Source of the DNA: a virus
Strand: one strand, 5' to 3'
Length of the DNA: 40,806 nucleotides
Virus record (IMG/VR): IMGVR_UViG_3300034062_003602
Location: 1 to 40,806 of that record
Both the position numbers and the translations under genes were made by a program. The notes under the pieces are model-generated. The model was not told the DNA's origin. It did no database searches and saw only the letters and a program-made list of their open reading frames with translations. Positions 28,238-36,500 of the stretch are shown here, piece after piece (position 1 is the stretch's first letter; every line of letters starts with the position of its first letter).

Positions 28238-29220
28238 AGCGCAAAGTCAAATTCCAAGAGGGCGGCACCGTCGAAGAGCCCGCTCGCCGTCCAGCACCCC
28301 GCTCTCGCCTGTCCCGTATGAGCGAGGCTGCCCGCAACCGCTTCTCGGAAGCCCGCGCCGCTTCCCAGCGCGAAGTCGAGCGTCTGAATGCGATGCGTGA
28401 CGTCGAAGAATTTAATCGGAGCCGGCAGGTAGCCGAGGCCAATCGTCGTGCGGGCCTAGCTTCGTATCCGGCTCCGGGCAGCCAAGACTTTACGACTGAC
28501 ACCCGAGGCACGACGCGCCGTGGCGCTGCTACGGGCCGTGAGGTTGTGCCCTTTCAGGAGCCCGGTATGCCCGCTACGCAGGGTGGTCGTGAAGTTGGAC
28601 AGCCCCGCCCGTCCGCTAGCCGCGCCCTTGCCAATGTTGCTACGCCCCGCCAGATTCCGCTTGGAAGCACGCGTCCCCCGGTCGGCGGCAACATTGCCAC
28701 AACGGCTCTCGGCCTCGCAACAGGGATTGCCGAACCCCTCGTCGAATACGGTCGTGGGTACATGGACCGTCGGGCCGAAGAGCGTGCGCTTGCAAACGTC
28801 CGTCGTGAAGTAGAAGCCCGTAACGAAGCGCCTGCCGCCGCGCCTGCTCCTGCTCCGGCTCCTGCCCCCACTCCGGCTCCGGTTCGTCGTCCTGCTGCGC
28901 CGGCTCCCAGCGAAATTTCGGCAGAGCGTCTGAACCAACTGGCAGACGGTGCCGAACCGATGAATCGCCGTGAGCGCGATATTCAGATGCGGATAATGGA
29001 TCGCCGCCAAGAACTTGAGGGCCGGGGCGTGGCTTTCAAGAAGGGTGGCATGGTGAAGCCGAAGCCGGTTGCTAAGAAGGCGGGCGGTATGGTAAAGTCC
29101 GCTCCGAAGAAGATGATGAAGGGCGGCATTGTCGCCAAGCCCAAGTCTAAGGCGAAGCCGTCCGGTAAGCCTATGCCCGCTTTCAAGAAGGGCGGCATGA
29201 TTAAGAAGGGAAAGAAGTAA
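28234..29220 (+). CDS. Low-complexity protein with C-terminal KKGGM repeats
   Basis: 328 residues from a GTG. It begins [20 protein letters not shown], has a long Ala/Pro/Arg-rich middle (including an alternating AP run near residue 205) and ends in repeats [33 protein letters not shown] and [12 protein letters not shown]. Such Lys-Gly-Gly-Met repeats occur in several unrelated phage proteins. High positive charge suggests DNA, RNA or acidic-protein binding. First of a tandem run of related small genes. Confidence 0.7.
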   Translation: MKRKVKFQEGGTVEEPARRPAPRSRLSRMSEAARNRFSEARAASQREVERLNAMRDVEEFNRSRQVAEANRRAGLASYPAPGSQDFTTDTRGTTRRGAATGREVVPFQEPGMPATQGGREVGQPRPSASRALANVATPRQIPLGSTRPPVGGNIATTALGLATGIAEPLVEYGRGYMDRRAEERALANVRREVEARNEAPAAAPAPAPAPAPTPAPVRRPAAPAPSEISAERLNQLADGAEPMNRRERDIQMRIMDRRQELEGRGVAFKKGGMVKPKPVAKKAGGMVKSAPKKMMKGGIVAKPKSKAKPSGKPMPAFKKGGMIKKGKK

Positions 29221-29534
29221 TGCCTGGTATGATGAAGAAGGGTATGATGTATCAAGAGGGTGGCCCGGTGCGGTCGCCCGGTAAGCGCCGGATCATGGAA
29301 GGCGGGCCGAAGGGTCTGCCGATGATGACGCCGGAGCAGCTTCGTCAGGCCCGCGAGGGTATGACGCCGGAGGAGCGCCGCGACTATCAGCGTGCCCCGA
29401 CTGCCGAAGAGGCTCGTCGCATGGGCAGCGCCATGAAGAAGGGCGGCATGGTCAAGGCCAAGGCTCCCGCGATGAAGAAGGGTGGCGTGGTGAAGAAGGC
29501 CAAGGGCGGCATGATCGGTAAGGGGTGCAAGTGA
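29220..29534 (+). CDS. KKGGM-repeat basic protein
   Basis: 104 residues; start overlaps the previous stop (TAATG). MYQEGGPVRSPGKRRIMEGG at the N-terminus and MKKGGMVKAKAPAMKKGGVV, KKAKGGMIGKGCK at the C-terminus share the repeat with the gene before. A helical linker (TPEQLRQAREGMTPEERRDY) separates the two parts. Function unknown. Confidence 0.7.
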   Translation: MPGMMKKGMMYQEGGPVRSPGKRRIMEGGPKGLPMMTPEQLRQAREGMTPEERRDYQRAPTAEEARRMGSAMKKGGMVKAKAPAMKKGGVVKKAKGGMIGKGCK

Positions 29535-29710
29535 TGATGCGTTCGAACATGGGCAAGCAGGTTACGCAGGGCCCGATGAAGAAGAAGACCGGCGGCAAGG
29601 TTGCTGCCGGTAAGGCGGTCAAGATGCAGAAGGGCGGCAAGGTGCCGTGCGCGCAGTGCCCGAACCCGGCGGCATGCCGTAAGGCTGGTCGCTGCCTGAT
29701 GGCTGGCTAA
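29534..29710 (+). CDS. Small KKTGG/KGGK-repeat protein with Cys cluster
   Basis: 58 residues; start overlaps the previous stop (TGATG). MKKKTGGKVAAGKAVKMQKG is followed by a Cys cluster CAQCPNPAACRKAGRC, a possible metal site. It continues the tandem set of basic proteins. Confidence 0.65.
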   Translation: MMRSNMGKQVTQGPMKKKTGGKVAAGKAVKMQKGGKVPCAQCPNPAACRKAGRCLMAG

Positions 29711-29895
29711 TGGCCAAGAAGCCCGAAAGTCGGGTGAACGAAGCGGGCGTCTACACGAAGCCCGGCATGCGTAAGTCCTTGTTCGAACGCATCAAAGCGG
29801 GGGACAAGGGCGGCAGGCCGGGTCAGTGGAGCGCCCGCAAAGCGGGCATGCTTGCCAAAGAGTATAAGGCTAAAGGCGGCGGTTACCGTGATTAA
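29710..29895 (+). CDS. Small basic phage protein
   Basis: 61 residues; start overlaps the previous stop (TAATG). KPGMRKSLFERIKAGDKGGR and GQWSARKAGMLAKEYKAKGG resemble a conserved small protein seen in many podoviruses and pelagiphages ('KPxLRxxLxxxIKAGxKGGxxGQWSARKAQxxxxxYxxxGGGY'). Function is not known; probably virion-associated or DNA-binding. Confidence 0.75.
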   Translation: MAKKPESRVNEAGVYTKPGMRKSLFERIKAGDKGGRPGQWSARKAGMLAKEYKAKGGGYRD

Positions 29896-29913
29896 GAGCG
29901 GCTGGAAAGACTA

Positions 29914-30396
29914 GTGGAGTCCGATACCAAACGCTGCACTCGGTGTGACGCTGTCAAGCCGAAGACTGAATTTCGTTCGCGTGGCGGCACCATGAAGCAT
30001 CTGCTCAAGTCGTGGTGCAAGTCTTGCCATTACGCGGATCACAAGAAGTGGTGCCTTGATAACGAAGACAAAGTTAAGGATTACAGAGGTCGTGATCCGT
30101 GGACACTAGCGAAACGCTGTGCGCGACGAGGTATTTCGCCGGCAGAGTTTGTTACTGCATATGAAACTCAAGGCGGCAAGTGTTTGATTTGCTGCGATCC
30201 TATCTCTCAGATGGACAGCGCAATCGACCACAACCACCAGACTGGCGACTTTCGGGGCATCCTATGTAAGACTTGCAATCGTGCTCTAGGATTGCTGCGT
30301 GATAATCCGACTGTCCTGCGGCGTGCAGCAGAGTATCTTGAAACGCGAGGAAGTTACGGCAATGTCATTGAAGCCGACACAAAAATCGCTAGTTGA
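29914..30396 (+). CDS. HNH / recombination endonuclease VII-type protein, second copy
   Basis: 160 residues from a GTG at 29914 with GGAAAG upstream. N-terminal Cys pairs (CTRCDAVKPKTEF; WCKSCHYADHKKWC), then the Endonuclease VII motif: CLICCDPISQMDSAIDHNHQ, TGDFRGILCKTCNRALGLLR. Zinc Cys and His-Me finger are intact. It differs from the copy at 26208 but has the same organisation and is also more AT-rich than its neighbours, interrupting a run of coupled basic-protein genes. A mobile element is likely. Confidence 0.85.
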   Translation: MESDTKRCTRCDAVKPKTEFRSRGGTMKHLLKSWCKSCHYADHKKWCLDNEDKVKDYRGRDPWTLAKRCARRGISPAEFVTAYETQGGKCLICCDPISQMDSAIDHNHQTGDFRGILCKTCNRALGLLRDNPTVLRRAAEYLETRGSYGNVIEADTKIAS

Positions 30397-30613
30397 TTGG
30401 CATAAGCAGAAGTGGCGCACCAAGTCTGGCAAGCCCTCGACGCAGGGACCGCAAGCTACTGGCGAACGGTATCTGCCCGAGGCTGCCATCAAGGCTATGC
30501 CGGCTGCCACTTATGCGGCGAGTAGTGCGGCGAAGCGGAAGGCGACGAAGGCTGGCAAGCAGTTTTCACAGCAGCCTGCCGGCGCCGCCAAGATTGCGAA
30601 GAAGTTCCGTTAA
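30362..30613 (+). CDS. Small basic phage protein (DUF5872-like)
   Basis: 83 residues from the ATG at 30362, inside the end of the endonuclease gene (35-base overlap); GAGGAAG is upstream. LKPTQKSLVDWHKQKWRTKS, GERYLPEAAIKAMPAATYAA and KRKATKAGKQFSQQP match a family of small basic proteins of marine and freshwater phages (recalled as DUF5872). Its TAA shares bases with the TAA of the convergent gene (TTAA, 30610-30613), so no terminator space exists between the arms. Confidence 0.75.
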   Translation: MSLKPTQKSLVDWHKQKWRTKSGKPSTQGPQATGERYLPEAAIKAMPAATYAASSAAKRKATKAGKQFSQQPAGAAKIAKKFR

Positions 30614-32754
30614 AAGGGATACTCCGTCGGCGCCTTGTAGTTGTTGACTGTCTGTTCCCAGATGGCAGCGCCAGCGCCCTCACCGTGGAACGTTACGTTG
30701 ATGCGGTTCTCGACCAGCCAGCGGTTCCACTGTCCCAAATCCTGCATCGCAGCCACCAGTTCGCCGGTCGTCAGGTAGGACTTCTGATCGGCGCCCAAGT
30801 TGACCCGCATCAGCGACTGCTTCACGGTGTCCTTGTCGGTGTCCTCCGGGTAGAAGAAGTCGTAGCCGTAGAACTCGAAGCGGCGGAACCCCATCACAAA
30901 AGCCAGCATAGGAATCCGGGTCGCCGAGCAGGTGCCGCCCGCCACAACCATGCCCGTATCAAAGGATGCCGGCTTGGCTGCGAGCGTGGCCTGCGTGTGG
31001 GCGTGCCAGCCAAAGATCTGGGCGCCCTTCTCTTCGAGGACCTTGCGCACCGAGGGATGCGTCATGGTCGCAAAGAGGAACTTGTCCTCCGGCCCCACGT
31101 CCTTGAACAGGTCAGTGCGGACCACGCCATGCGTAGACTTGCCGTCGACGGGACGCGGGTCTAAGATCACCGTCCAGTCTGGCGTAATGCCGGCCGCCTT
31201 GAGGACTGGCAGCGAATGCTTGACCGCGAAGATCACAGCACCGGCAGCCTGCTTGGCCCTGATGTCCTCCAAGAAGGACGGCAACGTGGGACCGGCGCTG
31301 ACCAGCAGGGCAGTCTTGGTGTGTGCCTGATAGGAGCCAATCCAAGTCGGAATGGCGGCAGCGTTATCCGCAATATGCTGTAGTTGTTCGCCCTTGTCAA
31401 CGGAATCGACCGGCTTTACCTGAATGCGGGTCTTGAGTTCCGGCATCTTGTGGCCGTCGCGGACCACGAGGCCGAAGGAAATGGTCTGCTTCAGGCCCGC
31501 ATAGCCGTCGCCGCTGGTGATGACCCGCTTCTGACCGCCGACTTCCTTCATGACACGGCGCGGACCTTCCGGCGAACCCTCTTCCTCGTTGACGATCACG
31601 TCATCGAACACTACGAAGGGCACATGCTTTAGGCATTCGTAGTCCGACTTGGTCGTCTCGTAGCTGTGGCCACCGTCTATGTAGGCAAATGTGCAATCTG
31701 CTACAACGTCGGCCGAGGCGGGCAGGGTCTTGAGCGTGTTGCCCTTTACGAGCGAGAAGGCGAAGTTCAGGCCCTTGCGGGACATCAGCCTGCTATAGTT
31801 ATTCAGGCGATTGGTCACGACCCACGAGTCGGCATGCGGCTTGGTGTGGCCCTCATATTCCCGGTCGTTACCGCCCTCGAAGGTGTCGAAGCCGACATAG
31901 GACACGGACTTGACGCCGGTTGCGAACGCGGCCTCTGCCATCTGGATCGCGCGACTGCCGTTCCAAGTGCCGACCTCGACGATGCGTGCGTGTCCGGTGT
32001 CGACAATGGATGCAGTGAGCAGTTCGCATAGAGTCTCGTATCGGGCAGGGGCGCCGAGTGCCGGGTTGGCAATGGTCTGCTTGTCAGGCCCCTTGTAGTG
32101 GATCATGTAGGCGCCAAGCAGCGACTGGTGAAAGGCGTCCAGCCCGAGGCAACCCGGCGACAGGTCCTTGACTTGCAGGCCGTGCGCTTGGTGCAGCAGC
32201 GTGATCCGGTCAAGGATGGCGTTGTCGTGGGCCTTCTTGTAGTGGAAGGCTTCGAGCGAGTTGTACAGGCCCCAGTAGTCGGCCAGCAGGGAGGCGCCCT
32301 TGACGGTGGCCAAATTAAAGGCGAACCAAGAGCCCTCGCTTTCCTTGACGGAACGCCGATACAGGTACGTCAGGTGGTAGCGGTCGTCGAACAGTTCGCT
32401 CAGTAGTTCGGGGTCTACCGGGCGCATAGTCTCGGTGTCCGCGTCGAGGAAGCCGATCCAGTCAAGGTCCGGCGTGACAGCGGAGGCGAGGGCCACAGCC
32501 TTGAAGCAGTACTCTAGCGACGGGCCATCCTTGGCCTTGGCACCTAGGTGCGCCTTCAACTTCTGGAAGGACGGCGTCTCTTCGAGCGCCTTGAAGGTGA
32601 TGCCCGGAAAAGAAGGCACGTTGCCTTCGAGGTCGTGGTGCCAGATTTCGAGGTCGATGTTGTCGGGCCAGAACTTCTTGAAGGACTCGGCAAAGCGCAG
32701 GCCGTACCGTTCCCACGAGGTCGGGCCAATGGTGGTGATAATCTTAGCGCGCAT
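30610..32754 (-). CDS. Three-domain glycosyltransferase / methyltransferase / DUF115 (Maf/MptE-like) protein
   Basis: 714 residues from the ATG at 32754, which overlaps the upstream gene by 11 bases; a longer in-frame ORF lies in that gene's shadow. Residues 1-235: glycosyltransferase-like, with FLDADTETM (DxD at 104-106). Residues 250-430: class I AdoMet methyltransferase of the cephalosporin-hydroxylase/MT24 kind, with IVEVGTWNGS (258-267), FDTFEGG and YIDGGHSYE (358-366), DD at 384-385. Residues 478-714: DUF115-like, LLVSAGPTLPSFLEDI, FAVKHSLPVLKAAGITPDW, LDPRP, as in Maf flagellin glycosyltransferases and MptE. Probably builds or decorates a glycan on the virion, host surface or DNA. Confidence 0.8.
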   Translation of the reverse strand: MRAKIITTIGPTSWERYGLRFAESFKKFWPDNIDLEIWHHDLEGNVPSFPGITFKALEETPSFQKLKAHLGAKAKDGPSLEYCFKAVALASAVTPDLDWIGFLDADTETMRPVDPELLSELFDDRYHLTYLYRRSVKESEGSWFAFNLATVKGASLLADYWGLYNSLEAFHYKKAHDNAILDRITLLHQAHGLQVKDLSPGCLGLDAFHQSLLGAYMIHYKGPDKQTIANPALGAPARYETLCELLTASIVDTGHARIVEVGTWNGSRAIQMAEAAFATGVKSVSYVGFDTFEGGNDREYEGHTKPHADSWVVTNRLNNYSRLMSRKGLNFAFSLVKGNTLKTLPASADVVADCTFAYIDGGHSYETTKSDYECLKHVPFVVFDDVIVNEEEGSPEGPRRVMKEVGGQKRVITSGDGYAGLKQTISFGLVVRDGHKMPELKTRIQVKPVDSVDKGEQLQHIADNAAAIPTWIGSYQAHTKTALLVSAGPTLPSFLEDIRAKQAAGAVIFAVKHSLPVLKAAGITPDWTVILDPRPVDGKSTHGVVRTDLFKDVGPEDKFLFATMTHPSVRKVLEEKGAQIFGWHAHTQATLAAKPASFDTGMVVAGGTCSATRIPMLAFVMGFRRFEFYGYDFFYPEDTDKDTVKQSLMRVNLGADQKSYLTTGELVAAMQDLGQWNRWLVENRINVTFHGEGAGAAIWEQTVNNYKAPTEYPF

Positions 32755-33514
32755 CGGCGTAAGCTCCGAGGAGTTCGTTCGTCCAGAATTCATCGAAAGG
32801 CGTAGGCTCACGGTCGACCATGCCCGGGACCGGCGGCCCATAGGTGAAGTGGACAGCGTTGATGGGGAGGTGGAGATTGTTGGCTTCACCCAAGATGCCG
32901 TTGGCAGTGGTCGGACTGTAGTTGGGAATCCAGTGCCACGACTCAGAGAGGAAGCCGATGTCAGACTCGTCCAGCCACTCGAAGCCATGCAGGTAGCTGC
33001 CGGGAGCGGAGTTCACCATCTCGAAGGACGGCAGCTTCTTGGACTTGAGGTTCCACAGCATGAGCGCCGACCACATCTTACGGTGGTAGCGGGACTGCTT
33101 CTGCCCATCCATCTTGACGGTGGTCGTCGGGTTGAAGTTGTGGGGCACGACCATGACCGTCTTGGACGGGTCGGCTTCCTTGAGCAGCTTGTGGATGTCG
33201 TCGAGCCACAGCCAGTCGCAGTCCGTGAAAAGCGCCCAATCGGTGACGCCTTCAGACTGTGCGACAATGGGTGTCAGGAAGCGGGTGTGCGAGAACTGGA
33301 CACTGAACGGCCTGCCGTCTCGTTCGTCGAGGTAGGAGCCGTCCTCGCAGATGCGCCATGGCCGGTCAAAGAACTGGCGGCGGCGCAGGTCCAGATGCTC
33401 CAGATGCCTGATTGTCAGCGGCTTGCTGGCATAGGCACGGGCCGAGGATTCGGTGACGCGCAGAGCCTCCGGTTCACGGTGGTCCACGCCGATGTAATAG
33501 GCGAAGTTTGTCAT
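32744..33514 (-). CDS. Glycosyltransferase-like protein
   Basis: 256 residues from the ATG at 33514; upstream in-frame codons lie inside the promoter. FAYYIGVDHREPEALRVTES at the N-terminus and LFTDCDWLWLDDI (DCD 98-100) fit a GT-A fold nucleotide-sugar transferase; HFTYGPPVPG near the C-terminus fits the usual His/Gly region that closes over the donor. No membrane segment or signal peptide. It is read before, and overlaps, the three-domain gene, so the two form an operon. Confidence 0.8.
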   Translation of the reverse strand: MTNFAYYIGVDHREPEALRVTESSARAYASKPLTIRHLEHLDLRRRQFFDRPWRICEDGSYLDERDGRPFSVQFSHTRFLTPIVAQSEGVTDWALFTDCDWLWLDDIHKLLKEADPSKTVMVVPHNFNPTTTVKMDGQKQSRYHRKMWSALMLWNLKSKKLPSFEMVNSAPGSYLHGFEWLDESDIGFLSESWHWIPNYSPTTANGILGEANNLHLPINAVHFTYGPPVPGMVDREPTPFDEFWTNELLGAYADAR

Positions 33515-33524
33515 GGGGCGTAGG

Positions 33525-33553
33525 ATACTATTCCGCCCCGCGACTGTCAACAA
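33525..33553 (-). promoter_or_regulatory. Promoter of the glycan operon, nearly leaderless
   Basis: Minus strand: TTGTTG (33553-33548), 17 bases, TAGTAT (33530-33525); a perfect TTGACA overlaps at a too-short 14 bases. Transcription would begin within about four bases of the ATG at 33514 and there is no ribosome site. It lets the glycan genes be expressed apart from the virion genes upstream. Confidence 0.5.
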
Positions 33554-33563
33554 CTAAGTTAGG

Positions 33564-36500
33564 CTATTCTTGGGTGCCCATGGTCCGCTCGAACATGCGG
33601 CGGATTTCTTCGCGCTGGGCGACCGGGGCACGACGCAGGAGAACGTCCAGAGAACCACGGCCCAGCAGGTCTTGACGCGCGCGGTCTTCGATGGCACGCC
33701 TGTTGATGCGGACACGGAATTCTTCCGGCTTACCTGCCTGTTCGGCATTGATTTCGCGCTCGCGAGCCAAGTATTCTTGGGCGCGGGTACGGGCGTCTGC
33801 CGTGCGACCCTCGATTTGGGCTTCGTACATACGGAGCAGAATGAGGGATAGTTCGCGATTGGCCTTCTCAGTGTCACGCTGAAGGGGCTCGCGCATTTCT
33901 TGGGCACGGCGAACAGTGCGACGGATGTCAGCGAACTCTGGCGGCGCAAAGCCAATTGCTTGACGGAGAGCCGGGGGAACGAAGGCTTGTTCGGAGGCGG
34001 CTTGCACTTGCTCGGGCGTGATGATACGACCGCCGGCCCGCGTCCACTGCTCGCCAGTGATGCCGATCTGGGCGCCCTTGAGGACGTTGGCGAGGGAGGT
34101 CGGCAGCAGGGCATAAGCAACACCCATCCAGTCGTCCTTGCCGTAGGCTTCCGCAGCAACGACACCCTTCTCGACGAGGCCGCCGACCGGACCAAAGACG
34201 GAGAAGACGTCCCACTCGGAGATGGAGCCTTGCGGCAAGACGTCGATCTTCATACGTTCGCTAAGGGTTGCGATGTTCAGGGCGTGGGGCAGGCCGTAGT
34301 TCAGGGCAGCAGCGAGGACGCTGGGAATGGGCAGCTTCTCGATTTCCTGTTCGAAGTCGATCTCGACATCGAAGGCTTTGCTGAGAACGAACTCGGTCAG
34401 TTCCTTGAGGCGGTCTGCGAAGGGCAGCGACCAGAGGCCGGCGAACATGACCTGCATGCCCATCATCAGGCCGAACATGGCGGCGCCTGCCTTGGCCATG
34501 GTTGGGTCGGACGTCTTCAGGCCGTTGACAACGAAGGCGGCACTGCGGGCAAACAGTTCAAGGAACTTGAAGGACGGGCTCAAGAACTGCGTCATGACCT
34601 GGGCGACCGGGTGGAACCGGGCAATCAGGGGCTGGTCTTCAGGGCCACCGACGAAGTTGGTTTCATTCGCAACCGACACCGCATAATCGTAAGGCGTAGC
34701 GTAGGTTGTGTTGTCGAGCTTGCCTGCACGCGACATAACTTCCGGCCGGGCCTTCGCGAGGCGGTAGCCAGACAGGAGAGCAATGACGCGGTTGGTTTCG
34801 TCCACCGTGCTAAGGAAGCGGAACGACAGATCCAGCAACTTGTTGAGGCCGCTTGCCATTCCAGTGGCAGATTGGTCAGCGATGCCGAGGGAGCGGAAAT
34901 CGTCAGCGTCGAATTGGCCCCGGATGTTGACGATAGTGGAGGGCTTGACGACGCCGTCTTCGATGGCCTTCTTCAGGACAGCAACTTCGTCAGGCGAGAA
35001 TCGCTTGCTCTTGGCGACGTTCTTGCTGTATTCTAGTTCGCCGCCAAGAACCTTGAGCGTGTCAGCGGTGCTATAGACGTTGGTGGCGGTGCGGATATAG
35101 ATGCCAGAGCCGACAGTGCCGGCGCCGTCGCGAGCAAAGCGGGCAGGCAGCGTGACCGGGTTCTGGGTAAGCTGCATGAGGGCGGTGCTGACGTTGCCGC
35201 CGAGGAACCATGCACCGGCAAGAGCGCGGCCTGCGCCAAGGGCTTCGACCGGAGTGCTGTTGAAGTTCAGCCAGCTATTCCAGTAGTCTTTTTCTTCGTT
35301 GTTAAGGCCGCGCTGCGCCCGAGCGAAGTCGTCTTGAATGGCGAGGCGGGCTTGGATGTTGGCCAGCGCAAGGTAATAGTTGGGCAGCGTTTCGCGCGCG
35401 TAGTCGACCGCGTTCCAAGGGGTGACAGCGCGAAGCTGGTCCTTGTTAGGCTTGAAGAATTGGTCCATCTTCGCCTTGTCGATCTGCTTGGACAGGCGGT
35501 CGATGACACGCTGGGCTTCGGGGCCCGATACCCTCTTGAGTTCGTCGAGGTAGTTGGCGATAAGTTCGCCGTCGCGCTTCAGATTGAGACCTTGGCCCTC
35601 TTGGTCGGAGGTGGCCTCAATGCCCCGCTCCATGATCTCGAAGCGGTTGCGGTCGGGGAACTCCTCGCGCAGGGCCTGAACAGACAGGGCCTCGAAGTCA
35701 CGCTGGGCACCGGCGCGGAGACGCTGCCGCTGACGCCAGTTGAGCGGATTGTAGAAGTAGATGCGGACCAGCTTCTTCTTGCCGCCCGGCTTGCGCTCAT
35801 AGGCCGCAACGAAGTGAGAGCCAGTTGCAACCTGCGGCATATAAAAGGGATTGCGGCGGCGGTTCAGGTCGCGGACTTCGCGGGCACCGATATCGGAGAT
35901 GGCGCGCAGGTCAGCATCGCTGAAGGAAGTGATGAGGCGTTCGCCCTTGGTGCGCTGGAAGTTTTCAAGGCGCGTGCGTTCGGCCGGCGTCTTGGCCCTG
36001 TTCGGGTCGAAGTACCTGCGCGTATAGGCGTCAATCAGATAGTCAAGGCCGCGCTGACCTGCTGCGACCACGCCATCCATAGCAGCATTTTCTTCTGCTG
36101 TAAAGGCATCGCGGTTCCACGACTGGCGGCGGGCGCTAGATTCTTGCAGCGTCAGAGCAACGCGGGCCTGCGACTCCGGCGACAAGGTGCGCAGCGGGTC
36201 GAGCATTTCGGCGAAGTCAGCGGTAGCGCGGTACTTGCGGGCCACGCCTTCCTTACCGACACCGGCAACCTCTTGGTGTTCGGGCTGACGCGAAAGGCCG
36301 GTCAGCGGCGAAGCGAGGATCTTGCGCGTCTTGCCGCCCGCAAAGACGTCCCGGTACTGAGCATCGAGGATCTTGCGCTGCTCTTGAATGGGCGTGTTCT
36401 TGGGCGTATTAAGCAGGGCTTCTTCAGCGGTGCGGGTCGTCTCGCCTGCGCCCGAGGCCGGATCAAGATCGGCAGCAGCCTTCGCCAGTTGTTCTTCTTT

